Part shown: in pieces, positions 46,180-57,645 of the stretch
How the letters are laid out: each line of letters opens with the position of its first letter
How positions within the stretch are numbered: the stretch's first letter is position 1
Notes under the pieces: model-generated
Database searches by the model: none
The model's input: the letters and a program-made list of their open reading frames with translations, nothing else
What the model was told of the DNA's origin: nothing
Translations under genes and position numbers: made by a program
Assembly: GCA_023853785.1 (NCBI GenBank)
Contig: JAJIRX010000595.1
Coordinates: 1-64,000, forward strand
DNA: 64,000 nt
Origin: Psilocybe azurescens
Lineage: Eukaryota; Basidiomycota; Agaricomycetes; Agaricales; Agrocybaceae
Direction of reading: 5' to 3'

Positions 46180-46860
46180 ACGCATTCCATTTATTTGTAC
46201 GGACGTTTACCTCAAGGCGTCCTATCTGGTCGTAAATAGATCCACGAGTCGATTAAATTGATATTGATCGGTATTTAGCCGTCGGATCCAAGATGCTATT
46301 TCTAGATGGCTCTGTTTTATGTTTAGATGGATTCCCATCAACGGTTCAACAGCCACCTGCAGGGAGGCAACCATAGAAATTGGCCAAATTCTTAACGGTT
46401 TATGTTTTTACTTGGTCTACATCTTGTTCTCTATAACATTCAAATTCATTAGTTCAATGCTAAATGCACCGCCATCCGTACCTCTGTAGGTTTACTTCCT
46501 ATTAAAATTTTTGTTTTGAGTTGTTCTTCACGTCGTCCGGTGTTTCTAGGGAAATTTCTGCAGGCATAAGCCGCGCCAATGCCACAGACCGACAATTTGG
46601 GATAGAAATGAAAATCTATCCAGTGCACAACATTGGCAACATTCTCCTTCTGACCTCCAACAAAGAAACCCGGGGAAAGTTAGAACGGCGCAAAAGAAAA
46701 CTCGAGAAATCTCTGAAGTCTTCCAGTCAGCAAAATGGCTCTCTGAGGCTGAAGTCTGTATTCTGCATGTAAGCTTCTTCGCGGACTGTTGGGCAATCTT
46801 TCGAACTCCTCGTATTAGCCGCTGGTTCGTTATCTATCTCTTCTTCTAATTTGCCTGACA
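46180..46860 (+). pseudogene. Pseudogene B', internally deleted duplicate of GTPase B
   Basis: Upstream flank (46180-46500) and 3' flank (46770-46860) match those of gene B. The coding remnant at 46521-46772 joins the N-terminal segment (RANATDRQFGIEMKIYPV) directly to the C-terminal helix (LLLTSNKETRGKLERRKRKL). The whole G domain (about 0.8 kb in B, 42620-43440) is missing, so it cannot bind GTP. Confidence 0.78.
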
Positions 46861-48796
46861 TTCTGAGTAGGGGTTTAGCATAGACAGACGCATATTTAAG
46901 TCGGATGTGACTCATTCTCATTCGCATTCTTTACCTATGTAGCCGTCATAGAGCCCGCCATATATTGGTCTTGCATTAGTCCTGTTTTTTTCATGCTCCT
47001 CTGTGGCAACCTTATAAGAGATGTAGTTCTTCATCCATTAAAAGCCGTTCAGTGCTCTAAACAACGCCGTTGAACAAAGGGGAGAATAAGTATCCTCTAT
47101 CAGGACCCGTCGAGTGTTTGTTCTTGTTCAAGGAGGTGGAGGAATTCCGCACAGAGTTTCTGTATGATGAAATTAAAGGTTCAAAGAATTGAACGAATGA
47201 AGATGAAAACCTGGGTAAACATTTAAACGTCTATATTGTTGATCGGCTAGTCGGCTGCGAGGGAGCCGTGTCACAATCATAAGCGGCATAGATGTCTTGC
47301 GGAGCAGGGGAAATTTTCAGGTTCTTCCTGCTGTTGCGAGTCTACTTATCGGTTCTCTGGATAGTAATCTAGAACACCAACCAACCAACCAAATTCGAAC
47401 CGCGTCAGAAATTGCTTATGTAAAGTGTGGACCCTGAATATTGAATTCTCGTCGCGTTTACTTGACGCGACGGCGGGGCTATTTCAAGGTTATTTCCCAT
47501 GCATCTCGGAGACAAAGCACATATATCAGGCTTATTAGTGCTGTATAGAAATTATTTGCTGAGGGAAGAAGATTTCGTGGTCGCCTTTCGAATGGAGGAT
47601 CTGCGGCCGAGAAATAGGCGGGTCAGAGTCGTAGGGTGCGGCCGGTGAGGATGAGGGGGAAAGGGGAAAAGGGAGATTCTGAGAGGGGAGACCCAAGGTG
47701 CGCAGGAAATCATGACTTTCCTTGCATAAGTCAGCCAAACCCATCTTTCAACAGCACGAGTTTACTTACAATGTACATTGTCCACCTCACCCCAGCTCAT
47801 TGCGACGCTCCTCCTCCTCATCTTTGCCCCACCCTCTCTGTGGTCTCCAGGGATTTGCGATCCATTCCCGTCCTCTTTCTGTGCTCATTTTCTAACCTCC
47901 CTCTCTCACGAGCCGACTAAATTCTAACCCCAACGTATCACCCACTCCTCTGCTCATAGACCCACGACAACCAGATGTTCCCCCTTTAACCAAACGCTGT
48001 AGCGGATGGTAGCGTTGGAACTAGTACATCTGTGCACTTCGTTCGTTCTCGCTTCCTCAGTCCCCAGTCTCCTCCCACCCTCTCTTCGATGGAGTACGAG
48101 TGTCAAACACTTATCATTCACTCGCCTCTGCCGCTGAAATTACTTTACGAACCGCCGCTGATTCCTCATCCACCTCACGAACTGCGGCGGCATTCGTTGC
48201 TCATTTCGTGCCTCTCTAGTGCACTACATTCCCTCTCCTCCCCTCTCTCACTCGTACGCCGTGCCCGGCACTCCCCACTCACTCCATCGCGCCTTCAATA
48301 TTACAACGACTTTCTTCCTCAGCGACCTTACTCACCGCGCTACCTCACTCGTTGTCCGTGCTGGTTCACATTCACACGTCTCGCAACGGCCTACTCCAAC
48401 AACAATGACTCAGGGTAACCGCAAACTTTATGAGATAGCGTACAACAGATGTGAACATTCTGCAAGACGCCCGAAACCAGCAGCAGACCCCTCATCACAC
48501 AACCCATATTCATTCTCCTCACCTCCACTTCCCAACTTCCACACACCTGCATCTACACCCCCTCCCGCCACACTACGTCATGTTGCCTCTGCTGCGTGGA
48601 TCCATGTGGAGATGATGTTTCAGACCGTCAGTTCTTTGGTGGGTGTTTGACCGGCTTGGTCAGGATGACAGGTCATTTGCGATTCCTTATTCAATGAAGT
48701 CGTAGTATGTCTCCTTGCTGTGTACCAGCATCGCTCAGCTCCAATAAAATATTACCTTGGAACGCTATGTTAAGAACAAATCGCTGAATATCATAT
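46861..48796. other. Spacer with GC-rich pyrimidine-biased patch
   Basis: No recognised gene. 47580-48650 is C/T-rich with overlapping open frames (48032-48418, 48219-48650) full of Pro/Ser and of low information. GTACGAGTGTCAAACACT near 48091 recalls GAACGAGTGCCAAACACT near 40828, so the two GC-rich patches may be related. Confidence 0.4.
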
Positions 48797-49918
48797 TCAG
48801 AAGCCTAAAGCTCTACGGAATCGTGTTGAAAGGGGAATTCGTAGCTCTTGAATCTGCTTCGAGAGTATCATAATCTTTTCGTTGATCTCATCCACTTTCT
48901 GTTTGATATCCTGTGGGGTTGGACCTCCTGCCGCCGTGTCCCCATCAGCCGCCACCATCTGCCTTTGCATCTCAAGTATTTCTTGAAGGGTATGTCGTAG
49001 CTCTCTGCCTGCCATGGTCTCGGGTATAATCTTCTTGTCGAAGACCAATTCCTTCTGAATACAGAGCACGGTGTCCAATGCAACACGCCCAAGTATGAGG
49101 TTGACTACATTTCGAGCGGATTGGTAGTCCCCACGAAAATGCGCTACACGGGTGCCCTTGTCGATCATTTTGTTCCAATGGAGTAGCTTTAACTCGGTTT
49201 CGTATCGGATGACTGTTTCGGCAGGGATCTTGTTCGATTTAGTAGTTCCGAGAACCACTTTACTGAGAGCGGCATCTCCACACAAGTGATTGAAAATTTC
49301 CAGATTTCTGCGAGCTGTCCCGGAGAAGCGGTCCTCAGAGATGTCGTGAAGATAGATGACGCCAGCCAGAACCATGTTGCTATTGTAGCTGAAATGTAGA
49401 TGGTAAACCTCGCATCCGTCGAACCTGGGTTGAACGATGCACTCACGAGGACTTCAACCAGTCTGCAATTCGCTTCAGGATTTGAGCATCTCCTTCAAAC
49501 GTGTCGTCAAACCCAGGTGTATCTACTATAACCACCTGACGACCTCTAAGCTGAGGAGATAGCGAAGCCGAATCAATCTTTGACACTTGCAGTGCTTTCG
49601 TGCAGGAGGTCAACCTGTCACCAACCTCCATAAGGGGCTGTTCGCCGTGACCGGATTCTCCGTTCAGTATGGTATTTATGAACTAGAGTGAGTGAATGAG
49701 CATCGCCTATGATGTTGAAACTTTGTTTATAGATACCGTGCTTTTTCCTGCCCCAGTAGGGCCCATCACTCTGACACAGGACAATCAGCTTCTCGTGCCT
49801 TCGAAAGGCCTGTAGATTGGACGTACGGTATAACGATATCTGTCGAATTGTGAATATGTACGTCTCGCTCATCAACCTGGGCGATGCGTTTGTTGGTATT
49901 CTTCGAGTTCTTTCCCAT
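48797..49918 (-). CDS. P-loop GTPase D, apparently intact
   Basis: Start MGKNSKNTNKRIAQVDERD at 49918, through DIVIP, intron, VMGPTGAGKST (G1, near 49768-49738), intron, FINTILNGESGHGEQPLMEV, RLTSCTKALQ, G3 VVIVDTPGFDDTF near 49510, intron at about 49443-49390, MVLAGVIYLHDISEDRFSG, G4-like VVLGTTKSNK, RGDYQSARNVVNLIL, and a helical C-terminus with KVDEINEKIMILSKQIQEL, stop at 48797. All exons join in frame with ordinary GT..AG introns, which makes this the reference member of the array. G4 lacks the usual Asp (TKSN), so nucleotide specificity is uncertain. Confidence 0.85.
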
Positions 49919-50223
49919 AGGTTGAAATTGCTCGGGCAAATCCTGAGGTGGCACCGCTAAACGACGCCTAAATGGATGTGGCGGAAGGGGTTGAATGTGT
50001 CAGTACAATCTCGGGTTAAATATAAGGAAGGCCATGCGGACTCCTCGTGCAGAAGAATCGGAAAAACAGCTATGGTACGGCGCCAGTCAAGAATAAATGA
50101 TGGTAGACTCGAAGCGACTACCGAATGTTTCAAATCCGTAAAAAAACAAAACAACAGAGTTACTATAGCTATGTAAACTGCGGAGAAGCGCGACCTACAT
50201 ATTGAATCTGTCAAATGCTCACA

Positions 50224-51130
50224 CTACATGAAGTTGAACAATTTTTCAAAAATGCCTCGTGCCCATCTGACAACTTTTCTTTCGTTGCAGTGTATCATTC
50301 TCTCATAAATCCTGTACAGATCCTTCTTGATTATATCAAGGTCTGTAGGCTGTCGCGCCAGAAGACCATCGACTATAGTCCATGCCGATTCCATCGTGTC
50401 ACGAAACCGACAAGTATGAGTGCCCCTGGATAACAGCGTCTGCCAAACCGTGTCGACCAGCTCTTTCTCGCGTTGTTGAAATACAGAATCGTCGTGGTGA
50501 TCCTTCCATTTGACTGATGCTATGCAGACACGACTACCTGGCTCTGGTAGGGATAGACGTCCAAGAGTGTCCAGTCCGAATGAGGACTTTAATCGAGTCT
50601 GGCTGATGTCGTGTAGGTAAAGTATGCCCCCAAATTTCACATTTCGACTACTTTTGAAATTAAATTGGAACTTAATATACAGCGACGAAGAGGACACTCA
50701 CGATTTTGTAAGCCAGTCGACGATTAATCTTAAGACTTCCTGATCTTTCGCGCTGATGTGATCAAAACCAGGCGTTTCAACGAAGACACAGCGTATGGAT
50801 GGGTTTTGCGGATGCTGAACGACAAAAGGTTTGATCTCCAAGTGTGACGATGTTAGGCTGAGGTCGACACTGGCAACTGATTTCCCGGCAGCAAAGTTAA
50901 TGAACTTCATGCGTAAAATAGGCTTCAGACTTTTATTGTCGATGCCAATAATAAACATGAGACGAACAGTGCTCTTCCCAACTCCTGTCGGGCCCAGCAG
51001 GCTTTCATAGAAAATTAGCCGATAGAGTTTCTGAACACCAAAGAGAAACTCACAGGATAACTCGGTTGTCCTCGAGGCGCCTTGAACGGTTTCCCTCTAT
51101 GTATATAAGCGCCCGTACTCTTGTGGATCA
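50224..51130 (-). CDS. P-loop GTPase E, variant G3, possibly the second half of a double GTPase
   Basis: A short exon ends NRVIL at about 51056; after an intron follow LLGPTGVGKST (G1, near 50995-50965), an intron, FINFAAGKSVASVDLSLTSS, G3 variant VFVETPGFDHIS near 50770 (Glu in place of Asp), an intron, KFGGILYLHDISQTRL near 50620, G4-like CIASVKWKDH, and IIKKDLYRIYERMIHCNERK to the stop at 50224. The exon before the P-loop overlaps the C-terminus of gene F, so no separate promoter is visible. Confidence 0.7.
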
Positions 51131-52044
51131 ATCGATGGTTTGATGGCTTACCGAGAATTTTCCCCGCCTGGGTATCTTCTATATGTCCATTATACCTTTT
51201 CATATCTTCTTGGAACTGTAATAGTACTCTTCTCATGGCATTTCGACGAAGGACGATATTGATTAAAGCCCATGACGAGTCTGTAGTGTTGTAGAAGCGT
51301 ACAACTGTAGCTTTATAATCAATTAGAGAATTCCAAAACTTTGTAGTGAGATCCTTCTCGTGCACTTGCACACTATTCATATCTTCTGCTTTAATGTCGT
51401 CCCACATAGTGGTGGCGAGGATGACTCGGTCGGTAAACTGTTTCCCGCACAACGCACCAAATAACCGCAAAGTGTCTTTTGCGCCCCAGTCATTGGTATA
51501 TCTGAAATTCGATGGAAGTATATGATCGCATAGATAAAAACAAACTTCCTGTATATCGAATAAGCCATCCGTCACGAGTCCACGAGAAACTATCCTACCG
51601 TTTCTTCATAAATAGCCACTGGTCAATCAGACCCAGGGTTGCTAGATCTGTGTCGGCGTCCTTGAAACCGGGCGTGTCAATCAAAACAAGGCGGTCTTGA
51701 TATTCAGGATGCTTTTTGAGTCTCACAGCCCTTACATCTGTGGTGACAGATTTCAGGGTACTATTCTCCCGTTTCCCGATTTTTCCTGTTGCTTTGTCAA
51801 TGAACTGCAGCTCGAATAATTATTACAGGGATAAACACCAGTTATAACAAATCTCACATTGCTTTTGCCAGTCCCCGTCTGACCAATTAACCTAAATAAA
51901 TTTCTGCTAAGAAATTTTATGCCTCATACACAGAAAGCCTTACATTATAATGATATCATCAGGTTTTAGCTCGCTGGGATGAGTAAGATCTACGGGATCG
52001 CAACGGATGTTCGAGTTAGGGTACATAAATCCGTGCTGCGCCAT
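51015..52044 (-). CDS. P-loop GTPase F, degenerate G4
   Basis: Start MAQHGFMYPNSNIRCDPVDL at 52044, then HPSELKPDDIIIM, an intron, LIGQTGTGKSN (G1, near 51894-51863), an intron, FIDKATGKIGKRENSTLKSV, G3 LVLIDTPGFKDADTD near 51665, an intron near 51590-51500, YTNDWGAKDTLRLFGALCGK, G4-like ILATTMWDD (Lys replaced by Met), and EDMKRYNGHIEDTQAGKILG. No frame break up to about 51100. It could continue into gene E as a two-domain protein. Confidence 0.72.
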
Positions 52045-52241
52045 GTCTGTACTGTATTGATAATGGATGAGACATATGCTTTAAATCGATGACGGTTGGC
52101 CAAATGAGTTACTTATGATGTCCCAATAGACTCAGAGGAGCAGGTACAAGATCTTCCTACGCGAGTTCCGGGCCAGTATCAGGCTGTCTCGACCACAATG
52201 ATCTAAGATATCAACAAGCATTTGAAAATGATAAGAGTATG

Positions 52242-52538
52242 CTATGAGCAAAATGGATGGTAGCTACCTTTACCCCCAGGGTCTATGAGGTCAATGCTCA
52301 AAGTTAGTCGGCTTCGATTCGCGTTTGACTGCCTCAAGGCCTTGAGTTCGACCGTGGTAAAAGTCAGAGAGAAGTAAGACCGCGTGTAGGCTGAGCACGT
52401 GACAGCCTGAGAGACGCGCATAAGCGTAGCCTTATGATTTGGGACTATCCTGAATCTGGAATTCTGCTCAGGCTGCCTGCTGAAGATAAACTTAAATTTC
52501 AGTTGCCCACGGCGTGAGATACTTTGCACTTGTAACAA
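52242..52538 (-). CDS. Coding-like exon upstream of GTPase F
   Basis: Frame without ATG reads LKFKFIFSRQPEQNSRFRI, then TCSAYTRSYFSLTFTTVELK and SRLTLSIDLIDPGGK, followed by a GTAGCT donor-like sequence near 52270. Alternating hydrophobic pattern suggests a beta-sandwich domain. It may be a 5' exon of gene F or a separate small or broken gene; I do not recognise the family. Confidence 0.4.
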   Translation of the reverse strand: MLQVQSISRRGQLKFKFIFSRQPEQNSRFRIVPNHKATLMRVSQAVTCSAYTRSYFSLTFTTVELKALRQSNANRSRLTLSIDLIDPGGKGSYHPFCS

Positions 52539-53319
52539 TTCAAGTCTAGTAAATGCTCAGGAGCTGTATCATACACGTGAGTAGCTAGTAAACGCCTACT
52601 GGTTCGGGATGCAACTTGAACAAGGGGTATTGATGACAAAAGCACTACTATGGACTTTTAAACTGGCAACATAGGGCCTTTAGATGCTCAACTTCCTCAT
52701 GTTAAATATTCCAGCACCGCAGTAGGATGATTCAAGTATAGACCTGGATGAGTATCGTGTCTTGCCAGATACATAGCTGTAAAACGTGGGAGACTTCAGT
52801 TCTGAGAAGAATTGAGGCAGGTCCCCCTCGGTTCTCGGACGAGGAGAATGAGTCGATGTTTGTCACAAGCTGAAACTTCAGCTCGACGGACAGAACCTAA
52901 GTCTTGCTCCATGACATGCATCTTCCTCCTGTCGTTATTTTTATTTATCTATAAGGTGTATTGGTAGTCTTTATCATTACTATCTGGCTGATTCTTGTCT
53001 TATTACTTACACGCTGCTGGCACGTTGACCAATGCTGCATAAACTATATTTAGATCAACCGGTCGATTCCCTCGAAATGAATTCTGCAGACCGATCGGGG
53101 AGACAAAGCTGTCTCAAAGAAAAGAAGCTTCAACAATACATGATAGAGATGTACACCGACTTCCGTTACCGTGCCATGCAGAGGCATCACTGTGAAATGG
53201 AAGCACGTTTATGGACTGCGAGCATTAAAACGTTGACACTATCGAACACATGATTTATGTGTTTGTAGACGTCCTTTACTCCTTGAAGAAATCATGAGTC
53301 CGTGGATTTAGCCTAGTCC

Positions 53320-54048
53320 GGATACCGTGTCTCAGCACCTAACTTTGGAAACGCGACAAAGTATTGGGACTAACGGGGGCTGGCAAAAGTACATTGAGCG
53401 AGTCGACTGTCGAGGCGGGGAATCCGTATTTTACGATATATCTAGTTCATCAATCCAATCCTTGGTGAAGCTCGGATGCTCTTCCTGTACCAAACACATC
53501 AATAGAGCTAGAATTATCTATCATGATCGTTGCCTTGTATTGGTGAACACATCTGGCTTTGATGACACTCCTACTCCCTAAAACAAGCTTACCATAGCGC
53601 GTACATAAGTTACACTTTGAGCGCTACCACGCACTGGAGAAACGCCGCCAGTTCTACCGCGTTGAATCATTTGAAGGAATTAGAAAACAAGCATTGGAAG
53701 TCGATGCTAGATAGCGGAGCAAGTGACTGCAAGATGAAGGCCACCTCCGCATCGTTATTTACTCTCGTCGATACTATCTTGCAGAGCAGGCGATCTACTT
53801 TGCCAAGAAATGCTTTGGTCAAAGTACGACATGCCCGGACGCCGGTCTCGCCGTTCAGGAGGTCGCCATCCAGAAGAATCCATCGTTGAGACAGCAGCAG
53901 GAAAGATCTTACTGTCCACTCTTAAGGAAGTGCTTTTGTTACGGGAACAAATACTCGCTATGGAGGATAGAGACCTATTGGGGAGATGGAGGATTATGCG
54001 GAGAAACAACGGCAATTGGATCAACTCGCAGATCAAATCTAAGTTCTG
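53320..54048 (+). pseudogene. P-loop GTPase G, degraded
   Basis: Pieces of the same family in shifting frames: KVLGLTGAGKSTLSES (G1, 53358-53405), KLGCSSCTKHINRARIIYHD and LVLVNTSGFDDTPT (G3 with DTPG altered to NTSG, near 53545), then after stops LKELENKHWKSMLDSGASDC, FTLVDTILQSRRS, and ETAAGKILLSTLKEVLLLRE at 53887-53946, stop near 54047. The segment carrying HDIS and G4 is missing. Altered G3 and gaps argue for a true pseudogene, beyond base-calling errors. Confidence 0.7.
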
Positions 54049-54810
54049 AGGATTTCCCAGCCCAAACAATCATGAGCGTTTGTTCCGGATCCGTTCTGGG
54101 CTAATAGATATATATTGTTGATACCGATTTCTTTGAGGTTGACCTTTGTCAATGGATTCCTGGCATCTCTGGTAATCCAGTGATGAAATAGCGTTAGAGG
54201 CTTACTGCGACTCAAGTTCAATGCCCACGTACTGCAGTCCAATCGACAGACCTTTATCTCAAAATATCGAGTGTATCACGCAAGTTACGATGACCAGAAA
54301 GTATCCAGCTGCAGAAGAGGTGAGATTTCCAAGCGACAGATTGAATGTACACAGCGACAGTTTAAACATGCAGGAGCCAAGACCATCACCGAACTGACAG
54401 ACGGCTTTAGAGAAAGTGAGAAGGCCAGATATATGCAAGAGATGTCCAGAAAGTCGTCGGCCCTTATCATGATGGAAAATTTGTCGGCAGTCGAGAGATC
54501 AGTGGTCCTCAACGAGCACAAATCTTAAAGGGCATCGCTAATCATTTTGGTACCCACCAGGCATATACGTGAGGACCTGAAATGAAAATCGTGGACAGGC
54601 ATCGCTTCAAGCCCTGTGCTCAGATTCCTGCTTTAAGGTAAGTATATATTCGAATTGGCGAAATTCCTTACTGGGAGCCGCTGGAACTTGTAGGCATTGA
54701 GAAGGACATGCTTGAAATCAACCAGAACTAGATACAACCTTGAGAGTAGTCGTACGTACTGTATTATAGATTCCTGGAGGACCGGTAACTCTTCAGAGAT
54801 ACTATGGGTT
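54049..54810. other. Spacer; one small charged open frame
   Basis: An 85-codon + frame at 54271-54528 (KRQIECTQRQFKHAGAKTIT, then AERSVVLNEHKS-like charged sequence) could be a helical C-terminal relic of another array member, but no motif proves this. Confidence 0.3.
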
Positions 54811-55521
54811 TCAAGAGACGCTATGTGAGTACGACAAGAGCGGGAAATGTGGAGACAGAGGAAACCAAGGCTCACGTACGACCTTAGACTTGCCGATTAA
54901 CTGCCTTTTCTGGGCCAAAGATGCACTCGAGTCAGTTATATGCGCAAAAAATGGGCATATTAAGATTTCAGAACTTACTGCGCTCACATTGAACCTCGAT
55001 TTGGATTCAAAATAATTGGAATAATCAAAATCCGAGCAGTGTTGTGGGTCTAAAGTGTGGACCTGAATGAGAGACAAAGGGCGGGTATCTTCCACGTTAA
55101 ACGTATTCAGAAGGAAGTTTTCGAAGGGGCGCAAACCTGGAGGTTTATTATCCTTTGGGTGGCGAGCAGGAGAAAAACAGGGTTGGGCCATTGGGGTCAC
55201 ACAAATTTGAATCACCGACTGTGGATGACCTCGAACAACTGTTCGCTCGGACCTTGTTGGACTTCCCTTCTCCTCATTGTTCCGATATCGCCTCCTTTCG
55301 CAACGTGAATTCCAAAATCGTATGGCGATGCACCACGTTCTCAGCACCGAGGTCGAAACGCATGAGCGCGAAGATGCGAAACAACACATCAATTTCGACA
55401 ATCGTAACTGCCGTTGAACAATGAAGAAATCACAGCAGGGGTTCATTTTCCTCGACAAACACCTCCTTAATTTCATACCAGTCTTCTCTTGACTCATGGG
55501 CAGTAGAAGCGTAAGGTCCAA
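54811..55521 (-). CDS. Hypothetical open frame, 236 codons
   Basis: Unbroken frame with no recognised domain. The stretch RPFENFLLNTFNVEDTRPL, near 55090, has protein-like composition, but the N-terminal half (many Cys/Arg) does not. Possibly only one exon is real. Weak call. Confidence 0.22.
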   Translation of the reverse strand: MDLTLLLPMSQEKTGMKLRRCLSRKMNPCCDFFIVQRQLRLSKLMCCFASSRSCVSTSVLRTWCIAIRFWNSRCERRRYRNNEEKGSPTRSERTVVRGHPQSVIQICVTPMAQPCFSPARHPKDNKPPGLRPFENFLLNTFNVEDTRPLSLIQVHTLDPQHCSDFDYSNYFESKSRFNVSAVSSEILICPFFAHITDSSASLAQKRQLIGKSKVVREPWFPLSPHFPLLSYSHSVS

Positions 55522-55714
55522 GGCGAAGGGTGGGAGGTTTCTGGCAGAAAGATCGGGTTAGGGAGGAAGCGTGTGGCATACAACAGGTTGGTTTCCATAT
55601 TCGTGACGGGATAGAAAGTATATATTCTTTCGTTTCGACAGCCATGGCGCATTCGTTCTCTCTTCTGAACTTGGCGTCTTCTCCAAGCAAAATCGGGCGT
55701 ACAACCTGTGGCAT
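55430..55714 (-). CDS. Hypothetical small open frame, 94 codons
   Basis: Acidic C-terminus (WYEIKEVFVEENEPLL) and reasonable composition, but it overlaps other open frames. No family recognised. Weak call. Confidence 0.2.
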   Translation of the reverse strand: MPQVVRPILLGEDAKFRRENECAMAVETKEYILSIPSRIWKPTCCMPHASSLTRSFCQKPPTLRLGPYASTAHESREDWYEIKEVFVEENEPLL

Positions 55715-55929
55715 TCACTCTTGATTTGAAGGCGAGGGCACTTGATCTGCGTTTCCACTTGATCTCGAAAACCAACCGCCTACAACCACTTCCCGTCGAG
55801 AACGGCCCACAAAAGCGATGTAGCTGAGACACCCACGCCAGGGGGTTTAAAAAATGGAGTGGAGTCGGTTCTTCGTTGCACCCTGGCCAGGAAGTCTTGA
55901 AAGGGATTGGGGAAGGGGGATCACACACA

Positions 55930-57645
55930 GGCTTGAATACATGAAAGTGCGTTGACCATTGTCATTACATTATTTTGTTTCTGAACATTTTGTAGGATAT
56001 GATAGAGACGCGATCTGACCTATGGAGGTCCTTGGCTATTTTTTTTTGGTCGCAAAGTTGCCCAGCTCGGGGACTAGTTGGATTTTTCTTTCTTGAGAAT
56101 TCTTTTTGTCCATCAGGTCAATGATTCTGACCACAGCAAAATGCTCTTGAGTAACCGGGGAGCTCTTGTACAACTCACTGGCTGTTGTCGAGCTTGACCT
56201 TCGACGTCCACTGGTGGGGTACGTGACAACAACACGCTTTGGGATGAATTGGCATCATGGAGGCACCAAATTATCGAGGAAAAAATATGGCCTACATGGA
56301 AACATGTCCTCTTGCATAGGGCTACTGCGCATCCAGTTCCTCCTAAATTTCTTTGCGCATTCTGTGTTTCGTGTCGAATCCAGCTTCGTGACATGTGACG
56401 CAGTCACAAACAGATTTCCATCAAGATTCAAGATTCTGCTGCCATGCTGTTATGCTCTGGGGTGTCATGCCATGTACTCGGTGACGACAAAGGGCCATTT
56501 GCGCTGCTTGTATCCGTCTGGCTTTTGGGCTTCTCTTCTGTGTTCGGAGACCTAGCATCGACAATATGCAAGTTGGTTGCTCGTGACGGTGACATATGTC
56601 ACAGACTAGGAAGGCCAGTCTGTGAAAGCGGTCCCAGCGGCCGACAGGTAGCCCACAGACAAAGGAAACCGACAGGAAAAGTAATACATGATATCTGACG
56701 ACAGGAATCTGAAGCTCGAAGGAGAGGTATCCCGACGACTGAGATTTTGGGACTTGAAGGTCGTGTTGCACATCGCAGGGTGGAGGTTGCACATCACAGC
56801 CTCCAGCAACGAGACCGACCTCCAGAGAACGTGGGCACCTCTATACGATGCATCTTCTCGTAGCAATGTAATTCATTGGAATTCAGCGCTGCAGATGCAT
56901 CTGTCTGAAGAAGCAGACTGGATAATGGATGTCGAATGATCTGGGGACACCGCCGAACAATGATGATTGGATTGCTGTCGTCCAGCATGGCTACACCCGC
57001 CGAGAAAAAACAAAGGCAGGGAACTGGACAGAGGTGATGCGCCATTTTTTGCTGAAAGGGTATCGAGCTCCTAACAATGTTCGTTTCTCTGCGAATCAGG
57101 ATGAAGGTGACCGTGTATATCCGCGAAATGGAAGTGGTGTGGTAGTGGCAGATGCGTCCTGCTATACTGCTTATATGAGCGGCAAATATCAAAGCCTGAA
57201 ATGAACGCACTTTTCTTATTCCTCAGCTCTCGTCCTTCTGCCTGAATCACCACCAGCCTCGTAGCCACGCTGCACGCATGCCTATGGGCCAACCTGAACC
57301 AGCGCCAACGTGCGTCAGTTTTCGGAAACTCTCCGTCCGTGATGGCTCCATTTCTGGGCATCCTTCCGGAGGATCGAAGCGCAGTTCGAATTTTGGCTTG
57401 TATAAGTCAGAATAGGAACTTCGTCCCGTCGTTCCTTTTTGCCTTTTCTGCCCTCATTTTTATTTCACTCTCAACCTTCTTCGCCTTCCACGGCCTTCTG
57501 CCCCGCTTTCACGCTTCCCGTTATCACCATTAATTCCATCATTCTCTCCCTTATACCACTCTCTCCCGTTTTCCATACTCTCCTCGCGTTGTTTCTTGTG
57601 TTTTTGATTCTCTTCGTCCCGATATTGCTACCTGTCAACGTACAG
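55930..57645. other. No supported gene
   Basis: Several overlapping frames on both strands (for example 56166-56555 +, 56421-56792 -, 56794-57210 -), none with a recognisable motif or consistent splicing. 57420-57640 is pyrimidine-rich and may be the 5' region of the next gene. Confidence 0.35.
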
